Notes: generated from the sequence alone by a model not told the origin. Counted from the stretch's first letter, positions 1-9,362 are shown. The stretch: DNA of 64,000 nt from Pollutimonas nitritireducens (GCF_002849615.1 NZ_PDNV01000008.1:1-64000), one strand, 5' to 3'. A program made the numbers and translations.

Positions 1-130
1 ATGGCTGCTAAGTGATCCGACCAGTATTGCATTCCCTTCGACATATCTGCCTGCTCCGAAATTGAACAGACTGAAGGTTGCGCCTTTCATCGAAACCCGA
101 CAAGGATGTGCTTGCTGGATCACTTACCTC

Positions 131-589
131 ATGAACAACCAAAAAAGTCTTTCGATCGCTGCCATCGTGATGACCGTCGCACTAGTCATCCTCATAGCAA
201 TTTTCCCAGCCCAAGCAGCAGAATCGGAAAAACGAATGGCCTTGCACGACGTGATGCAACAGCTTGGACGCGACATGCAAGCGGTGACGGGAGCTATTTC
301 GGAGGAAAATTGGGGCTTAGTGGCCCAGCTTGCTCCGAAAATCGGTCGCCACCCCGAGCCGCCTATAGCGGAAAAACTGCGCATCCTCGCTTGGCTTGGA
401 ACTGATGCCGGAAAATTCCGAGGTTTTGATGGACAAGTTCAGGATGCCGCCACCCCCATGGGCGAAGCTGCAACGCGCGGCGATGGCCAGGAGGTGATTG
501 TGGCATTTAGCGAGATGCAACAGCGCTGTTTGAGTTGCCATCAAGAGTTTCGCAAACCGTTCCAGGAGCACTTTTATGGAAAGCGCTGA
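131..589 (+). CDS. Exported c-type cytochrome, cytochrome c'/c-556-like
   Basis: This is a small periplasmic electron carrier of about 152 residues. I chose the ATG at 131 because it starts a typical signal peptide: a short basic N-terminus, a hydrophobic core, and an AQAA cleavage site near residue 29. The upstream extension to 62 would put 23 non-signal residues in front. The single haem site CLSCH lies near the C-terminus, after a helical segment. That is the arrangement of the four-helix cytochrome c'/c-556 family. The redox partner cannot be told from the neighbours, since the next gene is a lipoprotein hydrolase. The family call is based on motif position and size only. Confidence 0.75.
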   Translation: MNNQKSLSIAAIVMTVALVILIAIFPAQAAESEKRMALHDVMQQLGRDMQAVTGAISEENWGLVAQLAPKIGRHPEPPIAEKLRILAWLGTDAGKFRGFDGQVQDAATPMGEAATRGDGQEVIVAFSEMQQRCLSCHQEFRKPFQEHFYGKR

Positions 590-627
590 TCTGACTGGGC
601 CTCAGGGCACAGCACATCATCCATATC

Positions 628-2646
628 ATGAACCGTGCACACGATAGGCTACTGCTACGACTTTGCACCTTACCTTTTATTGTTGCCAGTCTCAGCAGTT
701 GCGCAATACTTAATAACTTCGAGCCATCAGTGACGGTAAGGCCGATAACGCCAAATGAGTACATCACACTACAACGCGGAGACATTCTTGTCTCTCGTCA
801 ACTCAGCGCTCTAACCACCCAAACCATTCGCGTGGCCGGCTTAAATGTGGATGAGTGCGTTACCCACTTGCCCTTAGATTGCACATTGGCATTGACTAAT
901 ACGAAAGACATCTCAGATGAGCGCAAACTATCGGCACTTGCCGAGCTTTGGCTACAGCGGGCCATAACCATGCATACAACAGCCGCGCATGCTGGCGATA
1001 GCGTAGCCACCCTCGCGCCCTGGATGGAAGCCGCGCGCTATGCCTATGCTTATCTCTTCTTTACCCGAAGGACACCCGACGAGCGCGCGTTCGAAAATCG
1101 TCAGACCCAGGTTCGCGATTGGTACAACTATACGGTGCAGCAGGCAATTACGCAATTATTCAAGGGGCTCTCTACACAGGCGCGCATTACAACAAGTGAC
1201 AAGGTCAATACCGTCAACATAGACGGCTGGACCGCACACCTCAAATTCGATGCACGCCAGCCAGAAGGCGTTACCTTTCCGCAGGAACTCATACCAACAT
1301 CCTCATTGGCCTTTCAGGGCCTGCACAGCATCTACCGCCGAGATGGGTTCGGTGCGGAATTAGTAGCAGTGATGGATCATAAGTCGTCGCCACGCGACGA
1401 TACTCGCAATACAGCATCAAGTTCCGGATCAAAAGACGCCAATCGAAGTCGAATGCGTGCTCCTCCATGGAGTGAGATGCCTTCGCCGAACATGACTGCA
1501 GTGTTCAGTTTTGATGCGAAAGACTTGGATGAATTAGTTCATGTCCGTGAGGTCACTGTCAGCGTCCACGACCCACTTGTCGAGAGCCAATTGATGTTGC
1601 ATGGCCACCGCGTACCGCTGGCCGGCAATTTCACCGCAGGTTACGGATTATGGCTCGCTCGCTCAGGCTTCAGCAGACAATCGCTGCACACTCTATTCGG
1701 GCGTGAGCACGGAATTGAGCACCCCCACGTCTATATGATGCAACCATATGATCCTGATCGTCGAATCATTCTGATGTTACATGGGTTGGCTAGCAGCCCA
1801 GAAGCCTGGGTCAATATGACCAACGAAATTCTAGGAGACGAAGATCTACGGCGTGAGTTTCAGGTTTGGTTAGTTTCCTACCCAACGAATATGCCGGTTA
1901 TTGTCAATCATGCAACGATACGTCAGTTGCTTCAGGAAACATTACGTAATTTCGATCCGCATGGGCAGGCGGTAGCGTCACGTGGCCTGGTTATAGTCGG
2001 GCATAGTATGGGCGGCTTGATTGCGCGACTGATGGTGTCCTCGGCAAGGCATGAGTTAAGGGACTGGGCACTCACCGACTCCAGAATTAATATGAATGCC
2101 ACGGATTTCACCCATTCTTTACTGGGCCCAATACTACGCTTTCAGCCTTTCCCTGGGGTGACTCGCACTGTTTTTATCGCGACACCACACCGTGGCACGG
2201 CCGTCGCTGGCTATAGGCCTGCTCGCTGGTTGTCTGGATTGATACGGCTGCCCTTGACGGCCCTTGAGAACATCGGTGACGCGCTACACGCCAGTGCCAT
2301 GGCCAGTTCCGAATCAGGCGATCGCATTTTAGTAGGCGTTCCAAACAGCATTGACAACCTAGATGAGCGGGATCCATTTATTAAAGCGGCCGTTGACTTG
2401 CCGATCTCAGATCAAGTGTTCTACCACTCCATCATTGCCAGATCATCCACGGCTGGGTCGCTTGAAGACTCCGACGACGGCCTTGTGCCCTATAGCAGTT
2501 CTCATCTGACAGACGCTGTGTCCGAAAAAATCATTATCTATGGACATAGCGTGCAAGAGGCCGCCGCCTCGATCCTGGAAGTTCGGCGGATTCTGCGAGA
2601 AGACATCACGGCACACCGTCGAGCAGTTGTGCCCCGGGAGCATTGA
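628..2646 (+). CDS. Lipoprotein alpha/beta-hydrolase (esterase/lipase-like)
   Basis: The protein has 672 residues and begins with a lipoprotein signal peptide whose lipobox is LSSC, so it is probably anchored to a membrane. The N-terminal 300 residues match no family I recognise. The C-terminal half is an alpha/beta-hydrolase: an oxyanion-type LMLHGLASSPEAW segment, a nucleophile elbow GHSMGG with Ser460, a likely acid in DDGLVPY, and a likely histidine in YGHSVQE. The spacing fits a serine esterase of the PGAP1/LipA-like type. The substrate is unknown. It follows the cytochrome gene with a 38-base gap and may be cotranscribed with it. Confidence 0.75.
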   Translation: MNRAHDRLLLRLCTLPFIVASLSSCAILNNFEPSVTVRPITPNEYITLQRGDILVSRQLSALTTQTIRVAGLNVDECVTHLPLDCTLALTNTKDISDERKLSALAELWLQRAITMHTTAAHAGDSVATLAPWMEAARYAYAYLFFTRRTPDERAFENRQTQVRDWYNYTVQQAITQLFKGLSTQARITTSDKVNTVNIDGWTAHLKFDARQPEGVTFPQELIPTSSLAFQGLHSIYRRDGFGAELVAVMDHKSSPRDDTRNTASSSGSKDANRSRMRAPPWSEMPSPNMTAVFSFDAKDLDELVHVREVTVSVHDPLVESQLMLHGHRVPLAGNFTAGYGLWLARSGFSRQSLHTLFGREHGIEHPHVYMMQPYDPDRRIILMLHGLASSPEAWVNMTNEILGDEDLRREFQVWLVSYPTNMPVIVNHATIRQLLQETLRNFDPHGQAVASRGLVIVGHSMGGLIARLMVSSARHELRDWALTDSRINMNATDFTHSLLGPILRFQPFPGVTRTVFIATPHRGTAVAGYRPARWLSGLIRLPLTALENIGDALHASAMASSESGDRILVGVPNSIDNLDERDPFIKAAVDLPISDQVFYHSIIARSSTAGSLEDSDDGLVPYSSSHLTDAVSEKIIIYGHSVQEAAASILEVRRILREDITAHRRAVVPREH

Positions 2647-2689
2647 TGAGGTGCCTGAGCTGCGTCTGGATCTACAAGCCTCGCCCACT

Positions 2690-3910
2690 TTACATCTGCG
2701 GCTTACTCAGCAGCATCAGTGCATGTTGCGCGACAACCCATTCCTCGTTGGTAGGCTCCACGGCCACTCGCACCCGGCTATCGGGCGTGGAAATCAGTGC
2801 GGCATTGCCGGCATTGCCGGCATTGACGTCGTCGTCGAGCTCGACGCCCAGAAAAGCGAGATCACGGCATACGCGCTCGCGTACAAACGCATTGTGTTCG
2901 CCGACGCCGGCGGTAAAAACCAGCAAATCCAGCCCGCCCAGCACCGCCGTCAAGGCGCCAATCTCGCGCACAATACGACGCACATAAAGCGCCAGGGCCA
3001 GGGGAAGCTGTGCTCGCACGCCCCTTTCACCGGGGTCGTTTTCATGCTGCACGATCACGCGCGGTTCGGATGAGAGGCCCGAAACACCCAGCAGGCCGGA
3101 TTGGTGATAGAGCATGTGGCCGACGTCCTGCAGCGAGCGCTTGTCGATCTCCATCAGGTACAGCACTGCACCCGGATCGAGTGCGCCCGTGCGAGTCCCC
3201 ATCATCAGGCCGTCCAGGGCAGAAAAACCCATTGTTGTCGCCACGCTTTGGAGCCCTTGCATCGCGCACAGGCTGGCACCGCTGCCCAGGTGTGCAACAA
3301 TCACCCGACCCTGAGCAAGATCACCGTATCGCTCGGGCAGGACATGGGTCATATATTCGTAGGAAAGACCGTGAAATCCATAATGGCGCAAGCCCTGCTT
3401 CCAGATTGAATATGGCAGAGGCAAGATTTGTTCCACTAACGGCAGATCATGGTGGAAGGCGGTGTCAAAGCAGGCGACCTGTGGCAGCTCGGGGTGCTGA
3501 GCAAGCAAGACGCCCATGGCTTCAAGCGGGAACGGCTGGTGCAAAGGAGCCAAGGGAATATAGCTGCGCATATCGTCGATGATTTCCGCAGTAACCAGGG
3601 TCGGAGAAAAATAGCGTTTTCCGCCATGCACCACGCGGTGTGCCGCCGCAACAAGACGCCGACCTTGCAGTCTCTGATCTACCTGCTCGCGGATCAACTG
3701 CAAGGCGGCCGTGTATGGATGTTCGGCATCCAGCTGAACGCGGCGAACCGGTATGCTGGTTTCGCCAAAGTCTGGTGTCGGCCCGCCAATACCTTGCACC
3801 TTGCCGTTCCACAGGGGTCGGCGCGCCAGCGCCTCGGAGCGCGCCTCGAACAGCGCAAACTTGATGCTGGAAGAGCCGCAATTAAGAACGAGGATCAAAT
3901 CGCCGGACAT
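2690..3910 (-). CDS. ackA: Acetate kinase
   Basis: Converts acetyl phosphate plus ADP to acetate plus ATP, or the reverse, in the cytoplasm. The protein has 406 residues, the usual size. It starts with the ASKHA phosphate-binding segment VLNCGSSSIKFAL and keeps the AHRVVHGG and HHGFHGLSYEYM blocks. I used the ATG at 3910, because the upstream extension to 3955 overlaps the preceding gene and adds non-homologous residues. It is the last gene of the PHA operon, directly after phosphotransacetylase. Near the C-terminus a 9-base unit occurs three times (2802-2828) and encodes an NAG-NAG-NAA stretch. Confidence 0.93.
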   Translation of the reverse strand: MSGDLILVLNCGSSSIKFALFEARSEALARRPLWNGKVQGIGGPTPDFGETSIPVRRVQLDAEHPYTAALQLIREQVDQRLQGRRLVAAAHRVVHGGKRYFSPTLVTAEIIDDMRSYIPLAPLHQPFPLEAMGVLLAQHPELPQVACFDTAFHHDLPLVEQILPLPYSIWKQGLRHYGFHGLSYEYMTHVLPERYGDLAQGRVIVAHLGSGASLCAMQGLQSVATTMGFSALDGLMMGTRTGALDPGAVLYLMEIDKRSLQDVGHMLYHQSGLLGVSGLSSEPRVIVQHENDPGERGVRAQLPLALALYVRRIVREIGALTAVLGGLDLLVFTAGVGEHNAFVRERVCRDLAFLGVELDDDVNAGNAGNAALISTPDSRVRVAVEPTNEEWVVAQHALMLLSKPQM

Positions 3911-3932
3911 AAGCAAACCTTGTACAGTGAGA

Positions 3933-4904
3933 TCAGGCGGCGGTATAACCACCATCCACGACCATGGCGATGGCGATGGCGCAAGATACCAGGCGTGTCT
4001 GGCTGGAATCGGCCCGACTGGTCAGCACGATAGGTACTCGCGCGCCCATGGCGATACCGGCGCTGTCGGCCTGCCCAAGAAACTCCAACTGCTTGGCCAG
4101 CATATTGCCACTCTTCAAATCAGGCACGACCAGAATATCGGCCTGGCCCGCAACTGCCGAATGGATCCCCTTGACCCGAGCAGCATCTGGCAAGACGGCA
4201 TTGTCAAGAGCTAGCGGTCCATCGAGCAAGCCGCCTTTAATTTGGCCGCGATCAGCCATTTTGTACAGTGCGGCCGCATCCAGCGTTGATTGCATGCGCG
4301 GGTTGATGGTTTCCACTGCGGCAAGAATCGCCACCTTTGGTTCGGCCACGCCCAGTGCATGCGTCAAACTGATGGCATTACGTATGATATCGGCTTTGTC
4401 TTCCAGTGTTGGCGCGACATTGACAGCGGCATCAGTAATGATGAATGGGCGTGGATAGGCAGCGGTTTCCATCACGTAGCAATGGGTGATGCGGCGTTCG
4501 ATATGCAGCCCGGCACAGGCTGAAAGGATCGCGCGCAGAAATTCGTCGGTGTGCAGGCTGCTCTTCACCAAGGCCTCGACTTCACCCTGACCAGCCATCT
4601 TTGCCGCGGTGGCAGCGGCGGCATGGCTGTGCGGCACATCGATGATCTCGCAGCCGGCAAGGTCGATGCCGGCCTCTTTTGCGATGGAGCGCAGTTTGGC
4701 CTGAGGCGCCACCAACACCGGCGAAATGATGCCGGCGTTGCGCGTATCGATCACGCCGGACAGGCTGAGAGCATCACAAGGGTGCGCCACCGCCATGCGA
4801 ACGGCCTGCATATCGCGTACATGCTCGATTAGGCGCTGGGTGCCGCGTATTGTGTTGCTTGGCATTGTGCCGGATTGAGATGAGCGTGAGTCCGCATCAG
4901 TCAT
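3933..4904 (-). CDS. pta: Phosphate acetyl/butyryltransferase
   Basis: Transfers an acyl group between coenzyme A and phosphate, giving the acyl phosphate used by the adjacent kinase. The 323-residue protein corresponds to the catalytic domain of the Pta/Ptb family, without the long N-terminal domain of E. coli Pta. Family features seen are the VDGPLALDNA-like segment (here LLDGPLALDNAV) and the C-terminal ADILVVPDLKSGNMLAKQL block. The gap to ackA is only 22 bases and the two form the usual pair. In a PHA operon they can drain or supply acetyl-CoA. Acetyl versus butyryl specificity cannot be decided from sequence alone. Confidence 0.88.
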   Translation of the reverse strand: MTDADSRSSQSGTMPSNTIRGTQRLIEHVRDMQAVRMAVAHPCDALSLSGVIDTRNAGIISPVLVAPQAKLRSIAKEAGIDLAGCEIIDVPHSHAAAATAAKMAGQGEVEALVKSSLHTDEFLRAILSACAGLHIERRITHCYVMETAAYPRPFIITDAAVNVAPTLEDKADIIRNAISLTHALGVAEPKVAILAAVETINPRMQSTLDAAALYKMADRGQIKGGLLDGPLALDNAVLPDAARVKGIHSAVAGQADILVVPDLKSGNMLAKQLEFLGQADSAGIAMGARVPIVLTSRADSSQTRLVSCAIAIAMVVDGGYTAA

Positions 4905-4958
4905 AAAGTTATTTTCGTTTTACGCGATAGAGAAGGGCTGCATGTACCATCGACGATG

Positions 4959-5705
4959 CTATTGCATATGCTGGCCGCCGTTCATGGAAACTTTGCTGCC
5001 GGTCATGAAAGCGGCGGCATCACTGGCAATGAACGCCACCAGCGCCGCGATCTCGGCTGGTTGTCCCAGACGACCCACGGGGATTGCGCTGATGATACGC
5101 TGCAGAGTCTCTTCGGGAACGGCTGCCAGCATCTCGGTGGCAAGGTAGCCTGGTGCGACGGTAATTACGGTGACACCTTTGCGCGCAACTTCTTGCGCAA
5201 GCGCCATGGTAAAGCCGTGCACTCCCGCCTTGGCCGCCGAATAGTTGGTCTGGCCGAACTGCCCCTTGCTACCGTTAATCGAAGAGATATTGATTATGCG
5301 CCCCCAGCCCCGTTCCATCATTGCTTCAACAAAAGGCTTGGTGACATTGAACATGGAGTCCAGATTGGTGCGAAGCACCAGATCCCAGTTGGCTTTATCG
5401 AGTTTACGCAGGGTAGCGTCTCGGGTAATGCCCGCATTATTGACAAGAATGTCCACTTGCCGACCGTCAGCATGAATGTTGCGGGCCAATTCCTGCACGG
5501 ACTCGTAGACGGAAACATTCACGCTATAGGCTGAAAAATGCATGTCTTGTGCGGCGAGTCCCTTAACCCAATCGGCAGCCTTGTGATTGCCCGGCGTATG
5601 CGTGATGATCACTTCGTGGCCGGCATCATGCAGTGCCCAGGCAATCGCCTCGCCCAGACCCCGATTACCACCGGTCACCAGTGCGGTGCGCTTTTGCTCG
5701 CTCAT
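4959..5705 (-). CDS. phaB: Acetoacetyl-CoA reductase
   Basis: NADPH-dependent short-chain dehydrogenase that makes (R)-3-hydroxybutyryl-CoA for PHA synthesis. It has 248 residues, with the TGGNRGLGEAIA dinucleotide-binding motif, NNAG, the catalytic Ser in INISSINGSKGQFGQ, and YSAAKAG. The SSxNGxxGQFGQxNYSAAKAG pattern is typical of PhaB rather than FabG. The gene lies between phasin and pta on the same strand, which supports the PHA role. I saw no thiolase (phaA) in the window, so acetoacetyl-CoA must come from a gene elsewhere. Confidence 0.92.
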   Translation of the reverse strand: MSEQKRTALVTGGNRGLGEAIAWALHDAGHEVIITHTPGNHKAADWVKGLAAQDMHFSAYSVNVSVYESVQELARNIHADGRQVDILVNNAGITRDATLRKLDKANWDLVLRTNLDSMFNVTKPFVEAMMERGWGRIINISSINGSKGQFGQTNYSAAKAGVHGFTMALAQEVARKGVTVITVAPGYLATEMLAAVPEETLQRIISAIPVGRLGQPAEIAALVAFIASDAAAFMTGSKVSMNGGQHMQ

Positions 5706-5716
5706 ATGATCATTCC

Positions 5717-6157
5717 CTATTCCGCAGTCTTTTTTTGCTTTGCAGCCGCAGCTGATTTACCAGCCAACGACATACTGCTTGGCAACCATGGAGCGAAATT
5801 TGCACTGCTGCCCAAAAGCTGAGTCACTACCTTTTGCCAATCCTGAAGAGCCTGCTGGAGACCAGCGGTAAACTCTGTCTGGTTCTTAATGGCTATTTTG
5901 TTCATTGTTTGCGTGCTGCTCATACCGGCCTGAAACAAGCGCCCAACCGTATCAGCGGGCAGCGTCCCAAACGACTGCAAATTCACCACCTGCGACAAAC
6001 CTTCAATTTCAGTCTTGGTCGTCGCCATGGCATCGGTATTGCGCTGTTGTGCGGCCTCCAGCCAGCGTCGCCGGCTGTCTTGCAACAGTTGCAGGATGCG
6101 CAACTGCAGTTCGAGGTTGGTTTTATAGAGATTGACGGAAAAAGTTTCGGTGCTCAT
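5717..6157 (-). CDS. Phasin family protein (PHA granule-associated)
   Basis: A protein of about 146 residues, rich in Gln, Leu and Ala, predicted to be helical. It has the phasin pattern: an NLQSFGTLPADTV-like region, then repeated amphipathic helices, and a C-terminal Lys/Ala-rich tail (AAAAKQKKTAE). Phasins coat PHA granules and control their size. The ATG at 6157 is preceded by a good GGAGG ribosome-binding site, so the longer frame to 6196 was not used. It sits between phaC and phaB, 11 bases from phaB, as expected for a granule-coating partner. Confidence 0.85.
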   Translation of the reverse strand: MSTETFSVNLYKTNLELQLRILQLLQDSRRRWLEAAQQRNTDAMATTKTEIEGLSQVVNLQSFGTLPADTVGRLFQAGMSSTQTMNKIAIKNQTEFTAGLQQALQDWQKVVTQLLGSSANFAPWLPSSMSLAGKSAAAAKQKKTAE

Positions 6158-6259
6158 TATGACCTCCTTGGTCTGGTAAACCTTAATCGAATACAAAGCC
6201 AGCTCACCCGATGGGCAAATCGTGTTTGCGCCAGTCAGCCGTTATGCGCACTCTGACCT

Positions 6260-8023
6260 TTATCTTTCCATGACGTAGGTACCAGGCGCATCGGCGATCG
6301 GCGCATATCCCGCTGCTTTTTCCCCCATGGACGGTGGCGCCACGCGCCCCGAAGAGCGCCCGGAGAGCCACTTTTGCCAGCTTGGCCACCATGAGCCTTC
6401 TTGGAGCGGCGTGTCGGTACGCCAGCTCTGCGGATCGGTATAGCGCTCGCCGGCCTTGCGCGTGGATATCTGGAAGCTGCGTCGGGGGCGGCCCGGCTCG
6501 CTTACCACCCCCGCATTGTGTCCCCCGCTGGTGAGCACAAAACTTACGTCGGCACCACTACTTAATTGATGGATCTTGTACGCAGACAGCCAGGGCGTCA
6601 CGTGATCACGGACGGTACCGACGGCAAAAATCGGTGCGCGGATATCACTGGGTACCGCCGGCCTGCCGTCAACGTCGTAGCGTCCCTCCGAGAAGTCGTT
6701 GTTAAGATACAGGCGCCTGAGATATTCGCTGTGCATGCGAAACGGCAGACGCGTGGTGTCGGCGTTCCAGGCCATCAGGTCGAATAGCGACTGACGGTCA
6801 CCCAACAGGTATTCGCGCATACGTCGCGACCAGATCAAGTCGTTCGAATTGAGTAGCTGAAAGGCTCCCGCCATCTGCTCGCCATCCAGATAGCCTTTGT
6901 CCCACATGAGTGATTCCAGCCAGGCAAGCTGGCTCTCGTCTATGAACAGCGACAGCTCGCCGGGTTCACGAAAGTCGACTCCCGCCGCCAGCAGCGAGAG
7001 ACTGCGCAATCTTTCGTCGCCGTCACGCGCCATGGCAGCGGCGGCAATTGAAAGCAGAGTCCCGCCCAGACAGTATCCGACCGCGTCCACTTTTTGCTCC
7101 GGCACGATAGACGTGACCGCATTGAGCGCGTCCATGACGCCGAGTCGTCGGTAATCTTCCATGCTCAGATTACAGTCGGCAGGGCCGGGATTCTTCCAAG
7201 AAACCATAAAAACCGTGTGGCCCTGGTCAACGAGGTACTTGACCATCGAGTTGTGTGGCGACAGGTCGAGAATGTAGTACTTCATGATCCATGAAGGGAT
7301 GATCAGTATCGGCGCGGCATGCACCTTGGGCGTCATGGGGGCGTACTGTATTAATTCGATCAGGTGATTACGATAAACCACCTTGCCCGGCGTGACGGCC
7401 ACGTCCTTGCCGACCTCGAAAGCCTCTGTTCCGAAAGGCGGTTCATTCAAAGCCTGGCGCCGCGCGTCTTCGAGAAAGTTCATTGCCCCGCGCCAGAGGT
7501 TTGCGCCACCCGCATGTACGGTTGCCTGCAAGACCTCGGGGTTAGTCTACGGAAAGTTGACCGGCGACCACATATCAAGCCACTGACGACCGGCAAAGGT
7601 AACCAGGTCTTCGTGATGGCGTGATACGCCGCGCACGCCCGTCGTTGCGTTGTGCCACCATTGCTGTTGAAGCAGAAAACCCTGGTGGATCAGGTTAAAG
7701 GGCCATTGCTGCCAAGCAGGATCGACAAAGCGGCGATCTTGCTCCAGGGGTTCGACACATTTTGTGCAGTGAGGCGTGGCCGTTGCTCGCAGCGCATATC
7801 GGGTAAAGCGCTGCTGCTTATCCAGCGCTTTGTCCAGCAGCTTGCGCTGCTTGCCTGGCGATATCGCAAGATGGATCGCCCAATCATGCCACGCCAGCAA
7901 GCCTGCCGTCGGCGACAGCCCGCGCGTGAGGCGCGCCAGCCCCGTGTGCGCCAGGGAATCGAGAGCATCTGGCAGGCTGTTTACCGTTGGTTCAGACGTG
8001 TTAATTGCGATCGCATCGGCCAT
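6260..8023 (-). pseudogene. phaC: Class I PHA synthase interrupted by an in-frame amber codon
   Basis: The frame would encode a 587-residue class I PHA synthase, the normal length, but codon 159 is TAG (7547-7549). It stands where relatives have Trp in the segment between NFP and TNPEVLQAT. No base is lost: the frame is the same on both sides. The downstream part has everything needed for activity: the lipase-box-like GYCLGG with the catalytic Cys at codon 318 (Cys319 in Cupriavidus necator), the Asp in GTVRDHVTPW and the His in SGGHNAG. The N-terminal domain is also complete. I used the ATG at 8023. A TTG at codon 165 could restart translation but would lose the N-terminal domain. Possible explanations are a recent null mutation, suppression, or a sequencing error. 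Confidence 0.85.
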
Positions 8024-8042
8024 CTCAGTATCACTCCCCAAT

Positions 8043-8066
8043 AAGTAAGTGATATATTACTTACTT
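8043..8066. promoter_or_regulatory. 24-base near-perfect palindrome upstream of phaC
   Basis: The arms AAGTAAGT (8043-8050) and ACTTACTT (8059-8066) are exact inverted repeats. The 8-base centre GATATATT is itself palindromic except for one base pair. The site lies 20-43 bases upstream of the phaC ATG, where a repressor would block the promoter. The size and symmetry fit a TetR-type dimer site. No regulator gene is adjacent, so the protein that binds it is unknown. Confidence 0.6.
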
Positions 8067-8493
8067 CGACGGGTTGAGGCAATCTCAAAATCAGGCTTGG
8101 CACGCGTTTCGGCTTGACATTTCGCAAGGAACGAGCTGACGGCAGCTTTACGACATAGAACACGCGGGCTCAACTGGCCCAACGACTATTCAATCTTCGA
8201 CAATTGCCAAAGCAGTGGGCCTAATTAGCGATATCTAATCCTCAAGCCTCGACTGCTCAGGACGCTGTGGGTATGACGACTCATGTTCTCTTCAAGCCCA
8301 CCGGCCACTTTTAGGTGCTGATTGCGCAACTACTGACACAGCAAAACTCAGTCGGCTTAGCTGCTCAGCTACGCCAACCTACTTACAGCGCTGCGCTATA
8401 TCAAACATTGGGAGGGAGGGTACGTAGGTTCGGACGAGAGCGTGATGTAGCAGCGTCACCTGTGCGCGTAAGTCGAGCATCAAAGCCTGGAAT
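8067..8493. other. Non-coding stretch between phaC promoter and relaxase relic
   Basis: I see no convincing gene here. Short open frames exist on both strands but resemble nothing I know and have no ribosome-binding sites. The stretch probably holds the upstream part of the phaC promoter and then mobile-element debris. Confidence 0.4.
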
Positions 8494-8805
8494 CTATCCG
8501 ATTGATATGCCTCGGTGGACTCCAAGCTCCCATGAAATAGATCCCTTATGAACCGTCGCAGCGACTTGCTGTCCTATCCGTTGCTCAATCACCGGTTTCC
8601 ATGGCACCAGCCTGAATCCCAGGCCATTGTCCAGCATGGCAAAACGCCCACTGGCGAGCATCACGCTACGCCGGTAGATGCCGGCCACGCGCTGGCCGTC
8701 GGCCACAGGGCGATGCTCCAGGCCGGTGTCGTCCGCAATGTCCTTCGCGGCCTGCGTCAACTCCCGATTGCGCAAGGTGGCCCGCAGGTTCCGTCGCAAA
8801 GAAAA
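8494..8805 (-). pseudogene. C-terminal fragment of a relaxase (DUF3363 family)
   Basis: About 100 codons match the C-terminal end of the large relaxase/mobilisation nuclease proteins of integrative conjugative elements. Recognisable blocks are RNRELTQAAKDIADDTG, then GIYRRSVMLASGRFAMLDNG, then GFRLVPWKPVIEQRIGQQV, ending in SWELGVHRGISIG before a stop. Full proteins have over 600 residues with the nicking tyrosine at the N-terminus, and all of that is missing. No start codon or promoter is evident. This is a relic of a conjugative element, placed next to other relics at 8.8-9.4 kb. Confidence 0.7.
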
Positions 8806-8834
8806 CGGATACTGCCAGCAGCGACATTGAACTA

Positions 8835-9041
8835 ATGGTGGTTAGTGACGAGATCAGCTACGGCGAACTCTTCACTGCGCTGGAAGACGCAAGCGCGGCC
8901 CTTGGCCGCCAGGTTAATCCAACGATTCTGTCGAGGGCTAAGTTTCGAAAACGCATTGCGAACCAGGAGTCGTTTCTGACTCGTGTCATGGGGCAACCCA
9001 AGATCCGGATATTAGGGGAAGACAGTGACCTCAGCGTTTGA
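8835..9041 (+). pseudogene. C-terminal fragment of a MNT-type nucleotidyltransferase
   Basis: The 68-codon frame matches the C-terminus of small nucleotidyltransferase proteins that pair with HEPN partners. The visible blocks are VSDEISYGELFTALEDA, VNPTILSRAKFRKRI, and FLTRVMGQPKIRILGEDSDL. The N-terminal DNA-binding part and the GSxxRG-type catalytic motif are absent, so the product cannot be an active transferase. Its stop overlaps the GTG of the next relic, which shows the former translational coupling of the pair. Confidence 0.65.
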
Positions 9042-9362
9042 AAATCTGAGCGGCCCAGGCAGGCCATTGCGGGCCGAGAAAGCCGCTTCGATCTGGCCTA
9101 TAACGCTGCCCACGCGTTGTGCCTGGCTGCTTTACGCTGACATGGCTATCGCTCCAGCAGCCGATATGTCGTGTTCCAACTATTGCCGCACACGCTGAAT
9201 CCTGGCCCAGCAGTCTGGCGCGTTCTCGACAAGTGTCACAACATCCGTAACCTGGGTGAGTACGAGGGCGACTTAAACGTCGATGATCGTATCGCCACAG
9301 ATTTGGTTGCAGCCTCCCAGGCTGTTGCAGACCGAGTCGATGCTTTAGCGCGCTTGAAGTAG
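9025..9362 (+). pseudogene. Decayed HEPN-domain partner of the nucleotidyltransferase
   Basis: A GTG at 9025 opens a frame with the expected N-terminus (TSAFENLSGPGRPLRAE). From 9072 the homologous sequence continues in another frame: RESRFDLAYNAAHALCLAALR, a TGA stop, then HGYRSSSRYVVFQLLPHTL and RVLDKCHNIRNLGEYEGDL up to LARLK and a stop at 9362. So there is an internal deletion with a frameshift plus one nonsense codon. HEPN proteins of this kind are toxins or nucleases neutralised by their nucleotidyltransferase partners. Neither relic here can work. Confidence 0.65.

Noticed and set aside
2540-3073. Long rightward frames antisense to ackA
   Set aside because: They are shadows of the ackA coding sequence, with no homology or ribosome-binding site.
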